Shown here: one piece after another, positions 1-8,363 of the stretch | How positions within the stretch are numbered: the stretch's first letter is position 1 | Layout: each line of letters begins with the position of its first letter | NCBI GenBank assembly: GCA_020630065.1 | Contig: JAHDCC010000011.1 | Coordinates: 1 to 33,680, forward strand | Origin: Acidimicrobiales bacterium | GTDB taxonomy: Bacteria; Actinomycetota; Acidimicrobiia; Acidimicrobiales; SZUA-35 | Reading direction: 5' to 3' | DNA: 33,680 nucleotides | The notes under the pieces: model-generated | The model's database searches: none | Told to the model about the DNA's origin: nothing | Seen by the model: only the letters and a program-made list of their open reading frames with translations | Position numbers and translations under genes: made by a program

Positions 1-55
1 AAGAATCTTCCAGCAACTACATTGTTGCCTTCAGAAGGAAAACTGTATGGGGGGG

Positions 56-235
56 TTACTCAGAAGCTCCGGGGATCTTGTCGGTGACCTCTCCAGCTTT
101 GTCAGCCAGACCCGAGACCTTGTCGCCCATGTCGCCAGGAAGCTTGTCGGCATGTTCGCCGGCTACATCTTTTGCTTTGTCGGCTGCGTCAGTAGCTTTT
201 GACGCCATGTCTTTTGCGTTATCCATTAAACCCAC
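56..235 (-). CDS. MT0933-like small helical antitoxin-family protein
   Basis: The product is 59 residues, very rich in Asp, Lys and Ala, with repeated Lys-Ala/Asp-Lys blocks (for example DKAKDVAGEHADKL) and no membrane segment. This composition matches the MT0933/Rv0909 antitoxin-like family of Actinomycetota, short soluble helical proteins of uncertain function. I chose the GTG at 235 because AAGGAG-like sequence (GGAG at 242-245 on the plus strand as ctcc) lies 6 nt upstream. The ATG at 226 would place the same ribosome site 15 nt away. The open frame extends upstream to 430 but that part has no coding character. No START/cyclase-type toxin partner, as found next to Rv0909, is visible nearby, so a toxin-antitoxin role is not supported here. 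Family assignment is by composition and motif only. Confidence 0.6.
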   Translation of the reverse strand: MGLMDNAKDMASKATDAADKAKDVAGEHADKLPGDMGDKVSGLADKAGEVTDKIPGASE

Positions 236-461
236 GAAAGGCTCCTTCGTTGCTGGTTGGTGTAGCTCGGGGTGGTTTCCACCACGGAGCCACGTTGTTA
301 ACAAATGTATGACGCACACATCGGCAGAAAAGTCGCGATCTAAAGCGAGAATCTGCCGAAACGTTGGACATGCATCATCCTTGAGACCTGTTTGTTGTCC
401 GCCGATTTCAAATCGACCCGGAATACACACTGGGCTTCAACGGGCCGGTACGATAGGTCCG
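236..461. promoter_or_regulatory. Divergent intergenic region with two stem-loops
   Basis: This is the gap between the divergent MT0933-like gene and the GtrA gene. Two inverted repeats stand out. At 265-290 there is GGTGG/CCACC around a 3-nt loop (271-283), flanked by GCTC/GAGC. At 321-359 there is an 8-bp perfect repeat TCGGCAGA/TCTGCCGA enclosing a smaller TCGC/GCGA pair (333-336, 345-348). They could be leader structures or operators. No convincing -35/-10 pair was found, and the functional reading is inference. Confidence 0.35.
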
Positions 462-932
462 ATGGGTATCCCACCTCGTATTTTGGGGCTTTTCACTTCT
501 AAAGGCGCAAAGATGGCGAAGTACGTCTTTGTCACGCTCATAAACATCAGCATCAATCAGATAGTGCTCTATATCGCAAACACCCGGTTTGGGTTATCTG
601 GTGGTTGGGCGAGCCTGGTGGCTGCCCTGATTGGAACTGGACCGGCATACGTTTTGTCTCGACGGTGGGTTTGGGAACGTAAAGGGCCGCATAGTCTTAA
701 AGGTGAAGTAGCTCCATTCTTAGCTATAGCGTTGCTCGGGTTAGCGATCTCAGGCGCATTAGCCGAACTAGCTGGTCGGGCATTCGGGGCGGGCCTTGCC
801 GTCAACGCTGGGAATCTACTGGGTTACTTCATTGTCTGGGTAATCAAATTTGCACTACTCGATCGGTTGTTCACGTCGACCGAATCTACTGAGGAGACTC
901 ATCCAACAAATGAGCCGGTTACTGCCACCTGA
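462..932 (+). CDS. GtrA-like family membrane protein
   Basis: The 156-residue protein has four predicted hydrophobic helices, with a short polar N-terminus followed by YVFVTLINISINQIVLYI. The central ALIGTGPAYVLSRRWVW block matches the conserved AY-LNR-WVF region of the GtrA family (PF04138). GtrA-like proteins sit in the cytoplasmic membrane and are linked to flipping or handling of polyprenyl-phosphate sugars for cell-surface glycosylation. The ATG at 462 leaves the usual 15-20 residues before the first helix; an alternative ATG is at 513. The frame is open much further upstream, but that part is antisense to the MT0933-like gene and is not coding-like. The 3' end overlaps the next gene by 23 bp, suggesting translational coupling. 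No glycosyltransferase partner is adjacent. Confidence 0.75.
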   Translation: MGIPPRILGLFTSKGAKMAKYVFVTLINISINQIVLYIANTRFGLSGGWASLVAALIGTGPAYVLSRRWVWERKGPHSLKGEVAPFLAIALLGLAISGALAELAGRAFGAGLAVNAGNLLGYFIVWVIKFALLDRLFTSTESTEETHPTNEPVTAT

Positions 933-1578
933 GGAAAATTCGGACGACACTGCCCCGGGGTTTCTGCCACTGGCTGAAGGTGCTGCGTTGGTCGAAGCAG
1001 CCACTGCGGCCACCGCTTCGTTAGGGCCGTTCCTTGAAGTCGGTAGTTATCGTGGGAAATCGGCGAGCTACCTAGGTCCGGTAGCGCGACAACTCGGTAC
1101 CGTTCTGTTCTGTGTCGATCACCACCGAGGTCCTACCGCCGAGGTAAAACCAATCGGCTGGGACGGGCAAATCCCGGAAGTGGCGGACGAAGCAGTTACA
1201 GACACGCTTCCCACTTTTCGACAAACCATCCTCGACGCCGAACTCGAAGAAACCGTAATTGCGGTCATTGGTTCATCATCGGTGGTAGCTGACTATTGGA
1301 GTCGCCCGCTTTCGTTGTTGTTCCTGAACGGCAGCCACAACGAGGACGAACTCCGCTCCGATTTTGAAGGATGGGTTAGTCAGGTCGCGATCGGCGGGTT
1401 GTTGATTATTCACGGAGTTTCGATCGACCCCGAAGAAGGCGAGTCGGCTCCGTACAAACACCTCTATTCCCCAGTGTTGGAGATGGGGGAGTACGAAGAA
1501 ATTAAAGCGGTTGGGTCTCTTCGGATACTGAGGCGTTTCGAGGTGGCACCCGCTTCGGCCCACCCCATTCGGGGTTAA
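910..1578 (+). CDS. Class I SAM methyltransferase-like protein (Methyltransf_24 type), altered active site
   Basis: This 222-residue protein has the Rossmann motif I FLEVGSYRGKSASYL (residues 41-55) and the motif II acidic position at VDHH (D70). A downstream block corresponds to the family pattern FIDGDH...GGLLALHDV. In that block this protein reads FLNGSH (N140, G141, S142, H143) and IIHGV (G169), so the two Asp residues often used for metal or substrate contact are replaced. It may be an inactive or re-purposed methyltransferase. The ATG at 910 lies within the end of the GtrA gene, with GAGGAG at 891-896 as a rather distant ribosome site. The pairing suggests a shared role in modifying a surface glycan or small molecule, but the substrate is unknown. 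Confidence 0.7.
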   Translation: MSRLLPPEENSDDTAPGFLPLAEGAALVEAATAATASLGPFLEVGSYRGKSASYLGPVARQLGTVLFCVDHHRGPTAEVKPIGWDGQIPEVADEAVTDTLPTFRQTILDAELEETVIAVIGSSSVVADYWSRPLSLLFLNGSHNEDELRSDFEGWVSQVAIGGLLIIHGVSIDPEEGESAPYKHLYSPVLEMGEYEEIKAVGSLRILRRFEVAPASAHPIRG

Positions 1579-1601
1579 AGCTCACATTCGGGTGACCACA
1601 G

Positions 1602-1982
1602 TCAGTCAAGCTTGGCAGTTATCTCGATTTCGAGTTTCATTTCAGCGTCGAGAAGTCCTGCTACCACGACTGTTGCCGCAGGTTTAGAGACTGAAAGGTA
1701 CTTGCGGAATACGTCCCAGCAAGGCTCAAAATCGTCGCCGTTAGGGAAAATGTACCGAACTCGGACCGCCTGGTCGAGGCTGCTTCCCGCTTCGGTAAGG
1801 GCTTTTTCGATGTTGGCGAAACACTGATCGGCCTGCTCTACGACATCGTCGGAAATAGTCATCGTGTCGTAGTTGTAGCCGGTGGTTCCAGACACAAAAA
1901 CGTAGTCGCCATCGACCACTGCTCGGGAATAGCCGATCTTTTCTTCGAACTCGGATCCGCTAGAAATCAGTCTACGGTTCAT
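1602..1982 (-). CDS. Rid-family (YjgF/YER057c/UK114) protein lacking the catalytic Arg
   Basis: At 126 residues this is the normal length of a Rid subunit, a family that forms barrel-shaped trimers. The N-terminal GDYVFVSGTTG, the middle QADQCFANIEKALTEAG and the C-terminal MKLEIEITAKL blocks are typical. Archetypal RidA hydrolyses reactive enamines/imines made by PLP enzymes and needs an Arg in the sequence PARS (R105 in E. coli). Here the matching sequence is PAAT (A103), so deaminase activity of the RidA type is not expected. The protein more likely belongs to one of the Arg-less Rid subfamilies, whose functions are mostly unknown. Its ATG overlaps the lnt stop codon as ATGA, making it the last gene of the hemE-hemY-lnt operon. 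Confidence 0.85.
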   Translation of the reverse strand: MNRRLISSGSEFEEKIGYSRAVVDGDYVFVSGTTGYNYDTMTISDDVVEQADQCFANIEKALTEAGSSLDQAVRVRYIFPNGDDFEPCWDVFRKYLSVSKPAATVVVAGLLDAEMKLEIEITAKLD

Positions 1983-3460
1983 GGAAATCTCCTACGTATA
2001 GGTTTGATGGTTGACGATGATACAGCCGTCCAGACGATACCGGCCGCACCCAGAATGAGTATTGGCCATGGCCCGACGATGCTGGCTAACGTTCTGCCTT
2101 CTCGGCGGCTCACCGTGTCGATGAGCAGCGCCCGATCTTCGAGGCCGGTGCGTTGAATGATGTTGCCGTCAGGGTCGATGAATGCTGACATCCCGGTCGG
2201 GGCAACCTGCATAACCCACCGGTCGGTTTCAATAGCTCGAAGCTGGTTTGAGGCAACCTGTTGAGTTTGTACTTGGGTTAACCAGTACGAAGACCCGTTC
2301 GTGGGGTTGATGATTATTTCGGCACCGTTATTGACCGCGTCTCGGTATCGATGCTCAAAGTAGCCTTCCCAAGAGATCGCGACCCCGACCTTCCCGACTG
2401 AGGTGTCAAGCACCGGTTCGACTGTCCCGACTCGAACGTCCCTCCCTGGGATTTCGTCGTTGACGAGTTCGATGATTGAGCGCAAGGGAACGAATTCGCC
2501 GAATGGGACGAGTCTGACTTTGTCGTAACGGTCGGTTTCGGTTCCGTCGGGGTTGATGACGGAATGGTAGTTCACGGTTTCTGTGTCTGAAACAGCGTAG
2601 AACCATCCTGCCAGCACCGGTGCGTCTTGGGCGGTTGCGATATCTCTGACGAGTTGGTCAGCGTCTTGCCGGTTGAGAAGACTGCCAGGGTTAACAACGT
2701 TTTCTGGCCACACAATGAGGTCGACTGGTTGGTCGAGTTGTTTGGTTGTTTCGATATGTCGAGCGAGCACGACGGGTTCTTGGTCGGCGGATGCTCTGGT
2801 CCGTTGCGGTCCCCCGCCTTGGGCTAACGCAACATCGATCTCGTCGATGTTGGTTGCCCGAGGGTGAGCGTAGGCGGCGAGTATGGCTGCTAAACAAACC
2901 GCTGCCCCTATCCCAGATGCCTTCCATTGTTTGTCAGCTAGGGATGAAAGCGCCTGGCCGACGACAACCACGAGCATGACAACAAGAAGAGGCCCGAGAA
3001 CTCGTGCGGTTTGCCCTAACGGTGAGTTGACTTGGCCGAGGGCGATATGGGCTAGAGGAACCCCGCCAAAGGGCCAAGACCACCGCGCCCATTCTGCGAG
3101 CGCTATGGCGCCGGGAAGTAGTAGTCGTCGAGTGGTGGTGCTGGGGGTTAACGCTGCGACCGTTCCAAAGTAGACGCCAAAGAACGGGACAACGGCGACA
3201 TATCCGGGAGCGGTGAGATCAAACATCCACAACATGGCTGGGTACATCCAGGCGATGGTTACTAGCCACATCCGTCCGAAACGAGCTTTAGCCGAGGCCC
3301 CTTTGAGCAGCTGATCTACCAGAGCAAACCCAACAAATGCTAGTGGCCACCAACCCCACGGAGGAACAGAGGCTGCGATGGCGAACCCTGCGGCGATGGC
3401 GAGAGGTATTGTTTTTGACAGCGAGCTGATCGCCGGTTTTTGTTCGGTCGTGGTGGTCAA
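1979..3460 (-). CDS. lnt: Apolipoprotein N-acyltransferase, Cys-to-Ser at the catalytic position
   Basis: The 493-residue integral membrane protein has about seven hydrophobic helices in its first 200 residues, a nitrilase-like C-terminal domain facing outside, and a final helix. Lnt attaches the third acyl chain to the N-terminal Cys of lipoproteins. The nitrilase triad can be followed: Glu in VWPENVVN (E253), Lys in RYDKVRLVPFGEFVPLR (K314), and the third position in GVAISWEGYF. That third position carries Ser (S363, codon TCT) where E. coli Lnt has Cys387 in ICYE. The TTG start at 3460 overlaps the upstream stop codon as TTGA, with AGGG 5 nt before it. If the lineage does use Ser here the enzyme may be slow, altered or inactive; an alignment is needed to tell whether this is general in the clade. 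Confidence 0.85.
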   Translation of the reverse strand: MTTTTEQKPAISSLSKTIPLAIAAGFAIAASVPPWGWWPLAFVGFALVDQLLKGASAKARFGRMWLVTIAWMYPAMLWMFDLTAPGYVAVVPFFGVYFGTVAALTPSTTTRRLLLPGAIALAEWARWSWPFGGVPLAHIALGQVNSPLGQTARVLGPLLVVMLVVVVGQALSSLADKQWKASGIGAAVCLAAILAAYAHPRATNIDEIDVALAQGGGPQRTRASADQEPVVLARHIETTKQLDQPVDLIVWPENVVNPGSLLNRQDADQLVRDIATAQDAPVLAGWFYAVSDTETVNYHSVINPDGTETDRYDKVRLVPFGEFVPLRSIIELVNDEIPGRDVRVGTVEPVLDTSVGKVGVAISWEGYFEHRYRDAVNNGAEIIINPTNGSSYWLTQVQTQQVASNQLRAIETDRWVMQVAPTGMSAFIDPDGNIIQRTGLEDRALLIDTVSRREGRTLASIVGPWPILILGAAGIVWTAVSSSTIKPIRRRFP

Positions 3461-4893
3461 CCTGGCCCTGCCTGTAGTAGTTCTTGTGCTGAGCGCTGCC
3501 CGCTTCGGATGCAGGCTGGGATGCCAATGCCATCGTATGCTGCGCCTGCGAGTCTAATTGTCGGATGCGAGTCTTGCAGAGCCGACTTGGCATGTTGTAT
3601 TCGATCGGTGTGGCCGGGGGTGTAGGCGGGGAAGGCGCCGACCCAGCGTTGTACCCGAACTGCTGTTGCCGGTTGGTTGATGTTGATTACGGTGCCGAGG
3701 TCTTCTAAGAGTTGGGCGATCAGTTCGTCGTCGGTCATGGTGGCCGATCGGAGATCATCGGCCCGTCCAGAAGATACCCGGATGAGAACCTTGTCGGCGG
3801 TGTTGTAATGGTCCCATTTGGTGCTTAACCATGTGGCGGCTGTTGCCACTAATCCATCGACTCTTGGGAAGAGAATTCCGGAGGCGTCGAGGACAGGGTC
3901 GGTGGCGGATCGGTTGAATTCAAACGTTACCTGAGACACCGACGTGTAGTCGATGGTCGCCAGTTGTTGAGAAGCTTCTTGGTTGATGGATTTGAGGAGG
4001 CGGGATGACACCGGTGCCGGGCAGGCGAGAACGATTTGTTGGGTGTCTAGTTGGCGCAGGTCGGAAATCGGGCTGTCGAGATGAAGGCGGACGGGGGTGA
4101 AGTTTGGGTTAGCTGGGTGCTCGAGCCGTTCGACGAGCCGGTCGATTATTCGAGCTACTCCGCCTGGAAGCGAGTAGAAAACCGGTGGTGCGGTCGAGGG
4201 TTTACCGGCAGTAGTTGGTTTTGTCGATCCGAGTGTCGCTCCGACCGACTTTTGGTGAGCACGCAGACCCTCGACCAGGCTCTTGGTTGTCTTGGCGATA
4301 GTTGCGAGGGCCGGGAATGCGGATTCGAGACTCAAGTTGTCGATGTTTGAGGCGTTTATGCCGCCGAGCAGTGGGTCGACGAGACGCATTGTGACCTCGT
4401 CGCCGAGACGTTGCCGACAGTACCATCCCAACGAACAGTCGTCGGTGTAGGTTGTCTCGGGGAGGACTAAATCTTGGCGGGCACGCGCTAAACCTTCAGA
4501 AGAGACGAGGCCCGATGCGGCGACGGCGTCGAAATCGGTTGGTATCCCGAGAATTGTCCCGGAGGGTAACGGTAAGAGCTTGCTGTCTCGGTGAATGTAT
4601 GCCGGTACGGCTGCGACCGGAGCCACTAGCTCGTCGGCGAGATCTAACTTTCGGCATAGCTCGACCCCTTCGGCGGCTCGGGCGAGGAACGTATCGGGTC
4701 CGGCGTCGACCATCCGGTCTCCGACCGGTGTGGTTTGGATCTTGCCGCCCCAACGGTGCGACGCTTCGTAGACGTCGACGATGGCCCCGGCCGTTTGTAG
4801 TTCGTATGCGGCTACCAGTCCAGCGATTCCGCCGCCGACTACTGCTATACGGTTGGGCTCGGTGGTGTGGTTGGGGGAGTTATTGCTCGACAA
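3457..4893 (-). CDS. hemY: Coproporphyrinogen/protoporphyrinogen III oxidase, HemY/CgoX type
   Basis: This 478-residue FAD flavoprotein oxidises coproporphyrinogen III (or protoporphyrinogen IX) by six electrons using oxygen. The dinucleotide-binding motif IAVVGGGIAGLVAAYEL is at residues 16-32, followed by YEASHRWGGKIQT and DAGPDTFLAR, all family signatures. Monoderm Actinomycetota normally use the coproporphyrin-dependent pathway, so CgoX is the likelier role; cpfC and chdC are not in the window. The start is TTG at 4893, 14 bp inside the end of hemE; there is no ATG or GTG between it and the FAD motif. The gene is followed by lnt with a 4-bp overlap. Confidence 0.9.
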   Translation of the reverse strand: MSSNNSPNHTTEPNRIAVVGGGIAGLVAAYELQTAGAIVDVYEASHRWGGKIQTTPVGDRMVDAGPDTFLARAAEGVELCRKLDLADELVAPVAAVPAYIHRDSKLLPLPSGTILGIPTDFDAVAASGLVSSEGLARARQDLVLPETTYTDDCSLGWYCRQRLGDEVTMRLVDPLLGGINASNIDNLSLESAFPALATIAKTTKSLVEGLRAHQKSVGATLGSTKPTTAGKPSTAPPVFYSLPGGVARIIDRLVERLEHPANPNFTPVRLHLDSPISDLRQLDTQQIVLACPAPVSSRLLKSINQEASQQLATIDYTSVSQVTFEFNRSATDPVLDASGILFPRVDGLVATAATWLSTKWDHYNTADKVLIRVSSGRADDLRSATMTDDELIAQLLEDLGTVININQPATAVRVQRWVGAFPAYTPGHTDRIQHAKSALQDSHPTIRLAGAAYDGIGIPACIRSGQRSAQELLQAGPG

Positions 4894-5941
4894 CTGGTTC
4901 GCTTTGCTGATAGCTGGTGCCTATTTCATGGACCAGTTTAACAACGCGTTCGAGAGTCTCCGGGTTGGTGTTGGGCAGTACGCCGTGTCCAAGATTGAAT
5001 ATGTAGCCAAGATTGCCGTCGTTGTCGGCGAGGACTCGTTTAACTTCGTTTTCTACGACTTCCCATGGCGCTAAACAAATAGCGGGGTCGAGGTTTCCTT
5101 GTAGGGCGACACGGTTCTTGGTGCGTTCACGGGCTGACGAGATCGATGTGTGCCAGTCGACACCTACAACGTCGGGTCCGACGTCGGCGAATTGGTCTAG
5201 TAGCTCGCCGCTGTTTATCCCAAAGTGGAAGCGAGGTATGTCAAGTGAGGCCATGGCATCAAAAATTTTGGCGCTGTGGGGGGCGACAAATCGGCGGTAG
5301 TGGTCTGGGTGGAGGGCTCCCGCCCACGAGTCGAAGAGTTGTATGGCTTCGGCTCCGGCCTCTACCTGAGAAGTTAGGGTGCAGATAGCCAGTTCGGCTA
5401 GACGGTCACATAAGGAATGCCATAGTTTCTCATCGCTCATCATGAGTGTCTTGACTTTATCGTACGTGCGTGACGGACGACCTTCGATCAGGTAGGCGGC
5501 CAAGGTAAACGGGGCACCAGCGAACCCGATGAGTGGCACGTTAAGCTCTTCGACGAGGATTTTGATGGCGTCGGTTTGAAACGTCAGGTCTTGGTCGGGG
5601 TCTAATGGGCGTAGCCGCTGCAGGTCGTCAGCACCCGTGAATGGTTTGTCACATTCTGGGCCGACACCTGGGGTGATGTCTATCCCAAACCCTGATGCCC
5701 AGATAGGTGTGACGATGTCGGAGAACAAGATGGCGGCGTCGACGTCGTAGCGGCGAACGGGTTGGAGCGTGATCTCGGCTGCTCGTTCTGGCACTGAGAT
5801 GGCGTCTAGAATTGAGCCGTCACCTCGTACCGGGAAGTATTCGGGTAGCGACCTTCCGGCTTGCCGCATGAACCAAACGGGTACTCGACTGACCGGCTGT
5901 TTTCGGGCGGCTTGTAGGAGGTTTTTGTTCTGGTTTGACAT
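4880..5941 (-). CDS. hemE: Uroporphyrinogen decarboxylase
   Basis: The 353-residue cytosolic enzyme removes four acetate carboxyls from uroporphyrinogen III to give coproporphyrinogen III. Both family signatures are present: PVWFMRQAGR at residues 21-30 and GFAGAPFTLAAYLIEG in the middle. The Asp in ILFSDIVTP and the C-terminal FNLGHGVLPNT histidine region are also conserved. The frame is open to 6022, but ATG at 5941 has AGGG 6 nt upstream and gives the normal length. It is the first gene of the operon hemE-hemY-lnt-rid, transcribed away from the divergent helicase gene. The 138-bp gap to the helicase must hold both promoters. Confidence 0.95.
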   Translation of the reverse strand: MSNQNKNLLQAARKQPVSRVPVWFMRQAGRSLPEYFPVRGDGSILDAISVPERAAEITLQPVRRYDVDAAILFSDIVTPIWASGFGIDITPGVGPECDKPFTGADDLQRLRPLDPDQDLTFQTDAIKILVEELNVPLIGFAGAPFTLAAYLIEGRPSRTYDKVKTLMMSDEKLWHSLCDRLAELAICTLTSQVEAGAEAIQLFDSWAGALHPDHYRRFVAPHSAKIFDAMASLDIPRFHFGINSGELLDQFADVGPDVVGVDWHTSISSARERTKNRVALQGNLDPAICLAPWEVVENEVKRVLADNDGNLGYIFNLGHGVLPNTNPETLERVVKLVHEIGTSYQQSEPVVEQ

Positions 5942-6079
5942 GGTCACCCTATTACAGTAACCGAGCGGTTCTCCGATGCCCCAACTCGGTGGCAAGCTGT
6001 CTACACTACGAGTTTGCCTCATTCCGGTTTTTGTCTCGGTTGGGCAGTCGCGCCGTCGTTAATTTTGGAGTGTTCCCTG

Positions 6080-8209
6080 TTGGCTGATTCTCATCCCGAG
6101 CTCGAAACCGAACAGGCCCATGTCGACCATGCGTATCGCCGTTTGGAGGAAGCTCGAACTGAGGCGATCCGGCTTAAAGGAATGGTTGAGGTTGGCAAGG
6201 GCGGCACGAATCAGGCCCGGTGGGAACGAGAGATCTTCTATCAAAATATTGCCGAGCGTCTACGTCAGCTCGACATTGGTTCTCAGTCGCTTTGCTTTGG
6301 GCGTATAGATCAAACCGAAGAGGCCGGTGCCGGGGCGTACCATATCGGGCGTCTGGCTATTGCGTCTGAAAGCCAAGACCCGTTAATTGTGGATTGGCGG
6401 GCGCCGGTGGCCGAGGCTTTCTATCGTGCGACTGGCGCCGACCCGGTTGGGTTGGTGCGTCGACGTCATTTCACCTCTCGTGGTCAAGAGCTTTTGGCTC
6501 TAGAAGACGAATTTTTCGGTGAGGCAACTACCGGCGATGGTCCGGTCATAATCAACGGACGTGAGCTGCGAGGAGAGGGCGCTCTCATCAATGCTCTGAC
6601 CGAAAGCCGGACGGGTCGGCTGGGTGACGTGTTGGGCACCATACAGGCTGAGCAGGACGAAATTATTCGGGCCGAATTGCCAGGGGTTTTGGTTGTTCAG
6701 GGTGGACCCGGTACTGGTAAGACCGTTGTTGCCCTGCACCGAGCTGCCTATTTGCTCTATACCCATCGTTTCCCGCTTGAGGGTCAGGGTGTGTTGGTGA
6801 TTGGGCCGAATCGGGTGTTTCTCAGTTATATCGAGCAGGTTTTGCCATCGTTGGGCGAGTCGGGTGTCGAGGTTTCTGTGCTGGCCGATCTGGTCGCCGG
6901 GGTGCGGGTGTCGGGTCGCGATAATTACCGGGCAGCTCGAATCAAGGGTGATTTGCGGATGGCGAAGGTGGTGGAGCGAGCGGTTTTGGACCGTCAGCGT
7001 CCCCTTCGATCAGACCTCGTTGTCGGTTTTGGTGCCCGTCGTCTTAGGTTGACGGTTGCCCAGTCAGCGGCAATTGTGCAACAGGCTCGTCGGAGATTTT
7101 CGACGCATAACCGCGGTCGTAAGTTTGTTGAGTCGGAGGTGTTCGCTGCTTTGGCTGCAACTCACGGCGACGACATCGACCCGCAGGCGGTTCGAGAGCA
7201 AGTGTCTGGTCACCCCGATGTTCGTGAAGCGTTGCTGTGGATGTGGCCTAAACTTCGCCCCGCTCAGCTTCTTTATGATCTCTATGGGTCCCGGTCGTTG
7301 TTGGCATCTGCGGGGCGAGCTCTTACCAGTGACGATCGGGAAGCCCTTTATCGACCCTGGAGGGAAGATAAGCGACTGGATAAGGTCATTTGGACCGTCG
7401 ACGATGTTCCCGTCTTGGATGAGGCCCGAGAAAAGTTGGGTGCACTTCCCAGGGCGAGGAAACGTCCGATCGATGACGAGTTTGCTGATCAGATCCCCGA
7501 AACTGACGACGAGGTGCGGACCTATGGCCACATCGTGGTTGATGAGAGCCAGGATTTGTCGCCGATGCAGCTGCGGATGTTGTGCCGTCGTTCGTTAAAT
7601 GGTTCGATGACGATTGTCGGTGATATCGCTCAGTCGACGGGTGCGTGGGCTCATTCGAACTGGGATGAGATTCTCGAACATTTGCCTGAGCGGCGTCCGT
7701 CTCGGATGGCAGAGTTGACGGTTGGTTATCGCATCCCGGCTCCGATTATGGAACTGGCGAGTAAGGTGTTGGTCGAAGCTGGACCGGGGCTGTCCCCACC
7801 GGTGTCAGTGCGATCTGAAGGCGATAAACCGTGTATTGTTCCGGTTGACCAAGAGCAGTTTTTGGTGAAACAGCTGGTTGAGACTACGGCGGCCGAGATT
7901 GAATTGGCAGGCTCTGGAAATGTGGCCCTTATCTGTCCACAGAACATGTATCAGGCGCTGGTTTTGGGGTTCCAAACAGCGGGGGTCGATTTTGGGCGAG
8001 GTGATCATCAGGGGCTTGAGCAGCAGCTCACTATCATGCCTATTCACCTTGTTAAGGGTTTGGAGGTCGACACGGCGATCGTGGTCGAACCGTCTCTTAT
8101 TTTTAGTGAGCAGACCCAGGGTGCTCGTTCACTTTATGTAGCATGCACGAGAGCAACCAAGCGGCTGCTGCTCGTGCATACGCACCCTCTCCCCGAACTT
8201 ATCCGCTGA
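6080..8209 (+). CDS. HelD/HelR-like UvrD-family helicase (RNA polymerase recycling ATPase)
   Basis: About 709 residues with a SF1A helicase core. The N-terminal 100 residues (for example EQAHVDHAYRRLEEARTEA) are helical and fit the secondary-channel arm of HelD proteins. The next block, IVDWRAPVAEAFYRATG, is a HelD/HelR hallmark. The P-loop GGPGTGKT is near residues 208-215, the Walker B VDESQDLSPMQ near 487, and motifs V and VI are HLVKGLEVDTAIVVEP and YVACTRATKRL. HelD/HelR frees stalled or drug-bound RNA polymerase from DNA; actinobacterial HelR can lower rifampicin sensitivity. I chose TTG at 6080 with GGAG (6067-6070) 9 nt upstream; CTG at 6077 is possible. The longer frame from 6014 would run into the hemE promoter region. 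A TACACT -10-like box lies at 6002-6007. Confidence 0.85.
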   Translation: MADSHPELETEQAHVDHAYRRLEEARTEAIRLKGMVEVGKGGTNQARWEREIFYQNIAERLRQLDIGSQSLCFGRIDQTEEAGAGAYHIGRLAIASESQDPLIVDWRAPVAEAFYRATGADPVGLVRRRHFTSRGQELLALEDEFFGEATTGDGPVIINGRELRGEGALINALTESRTGRLGDVLGTIQAEQDEIIRAELPGVLVVQGGPGTGKTVVALHRAAYLLYTHRFPLEGQGVLVIGPNRVFLSYIEQVLPSLGESGVEVSVLADLVAGVRVSGRDNYRAARIKGDLRMAKVVERAVLDRQRPLRSDLVVGFGARRLRLTVAQSAAIVQQARRRFSTHNRGRKFVESEVFAALAATHGDDIDPQAVREQVSGHPDVREALLWMWPKLRPAQLLYDLYGSRSLLASAGRALTSDDREALYRPWREDKRLDKVIWTVDDVPVLDEAREKLGALPRARKRPIDDEFADQIPETDDEVRTYGHIVVDESQDLSPMQLRMLCRRSLNGSMTIVGDIAQSTGAWAHSNWDEILEHLPERRPSRMAELTVGYRIPAPIMELASKVLVEAGPGLSPPVSVRSEGDKPCIVPVDQEQFLVKQLVETTAAEIELAGSGNVALICPQNMYQALVLGFQTAGVDFGRGDHQGLEQQLTIMPIHLVKGLEVDTAIVVEPSLIFSEQTQGARSLYVACTRATKRLLLVHTHPLPELIR

Positions 8210-8363
8210 CCTACAGCTGGGGGGTTCTCCCTAATTACTGTAGATAATGTAGTTCTCGTTGGCTAGGGATTTTTGCTAATCGATCGGTCATGAGGATAGG
8301 TTGACGGGTTCCCATATCTGGCTGATATCTCCGAAGGGTAGGGACGGCCCCTGCCGACGCTTC
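8210..8363. other. Convergent intergenic spacer
   Basis: This 154-bp gap separates the 3' ends of the helicase and PGPGW genes. Apart from the palindrome at its right edge (8359-8374) I see no gene, repeat or convincing factor-independent terminator. Confidence 0.4.

Noticed and set aside
78-461. N-terminal extension of the GtrA frame
   Set aside because: It runs antisense across the MT0933-like gene and through the divergent leader, and adds nothing resembling the GtrA family.
1566-1593. Repeated CATTCGGG at the methyltransferase/Rid 3' junction
   Set aside because: Two 8-bp copies, one within coding sequence, are not enough to propose an element.
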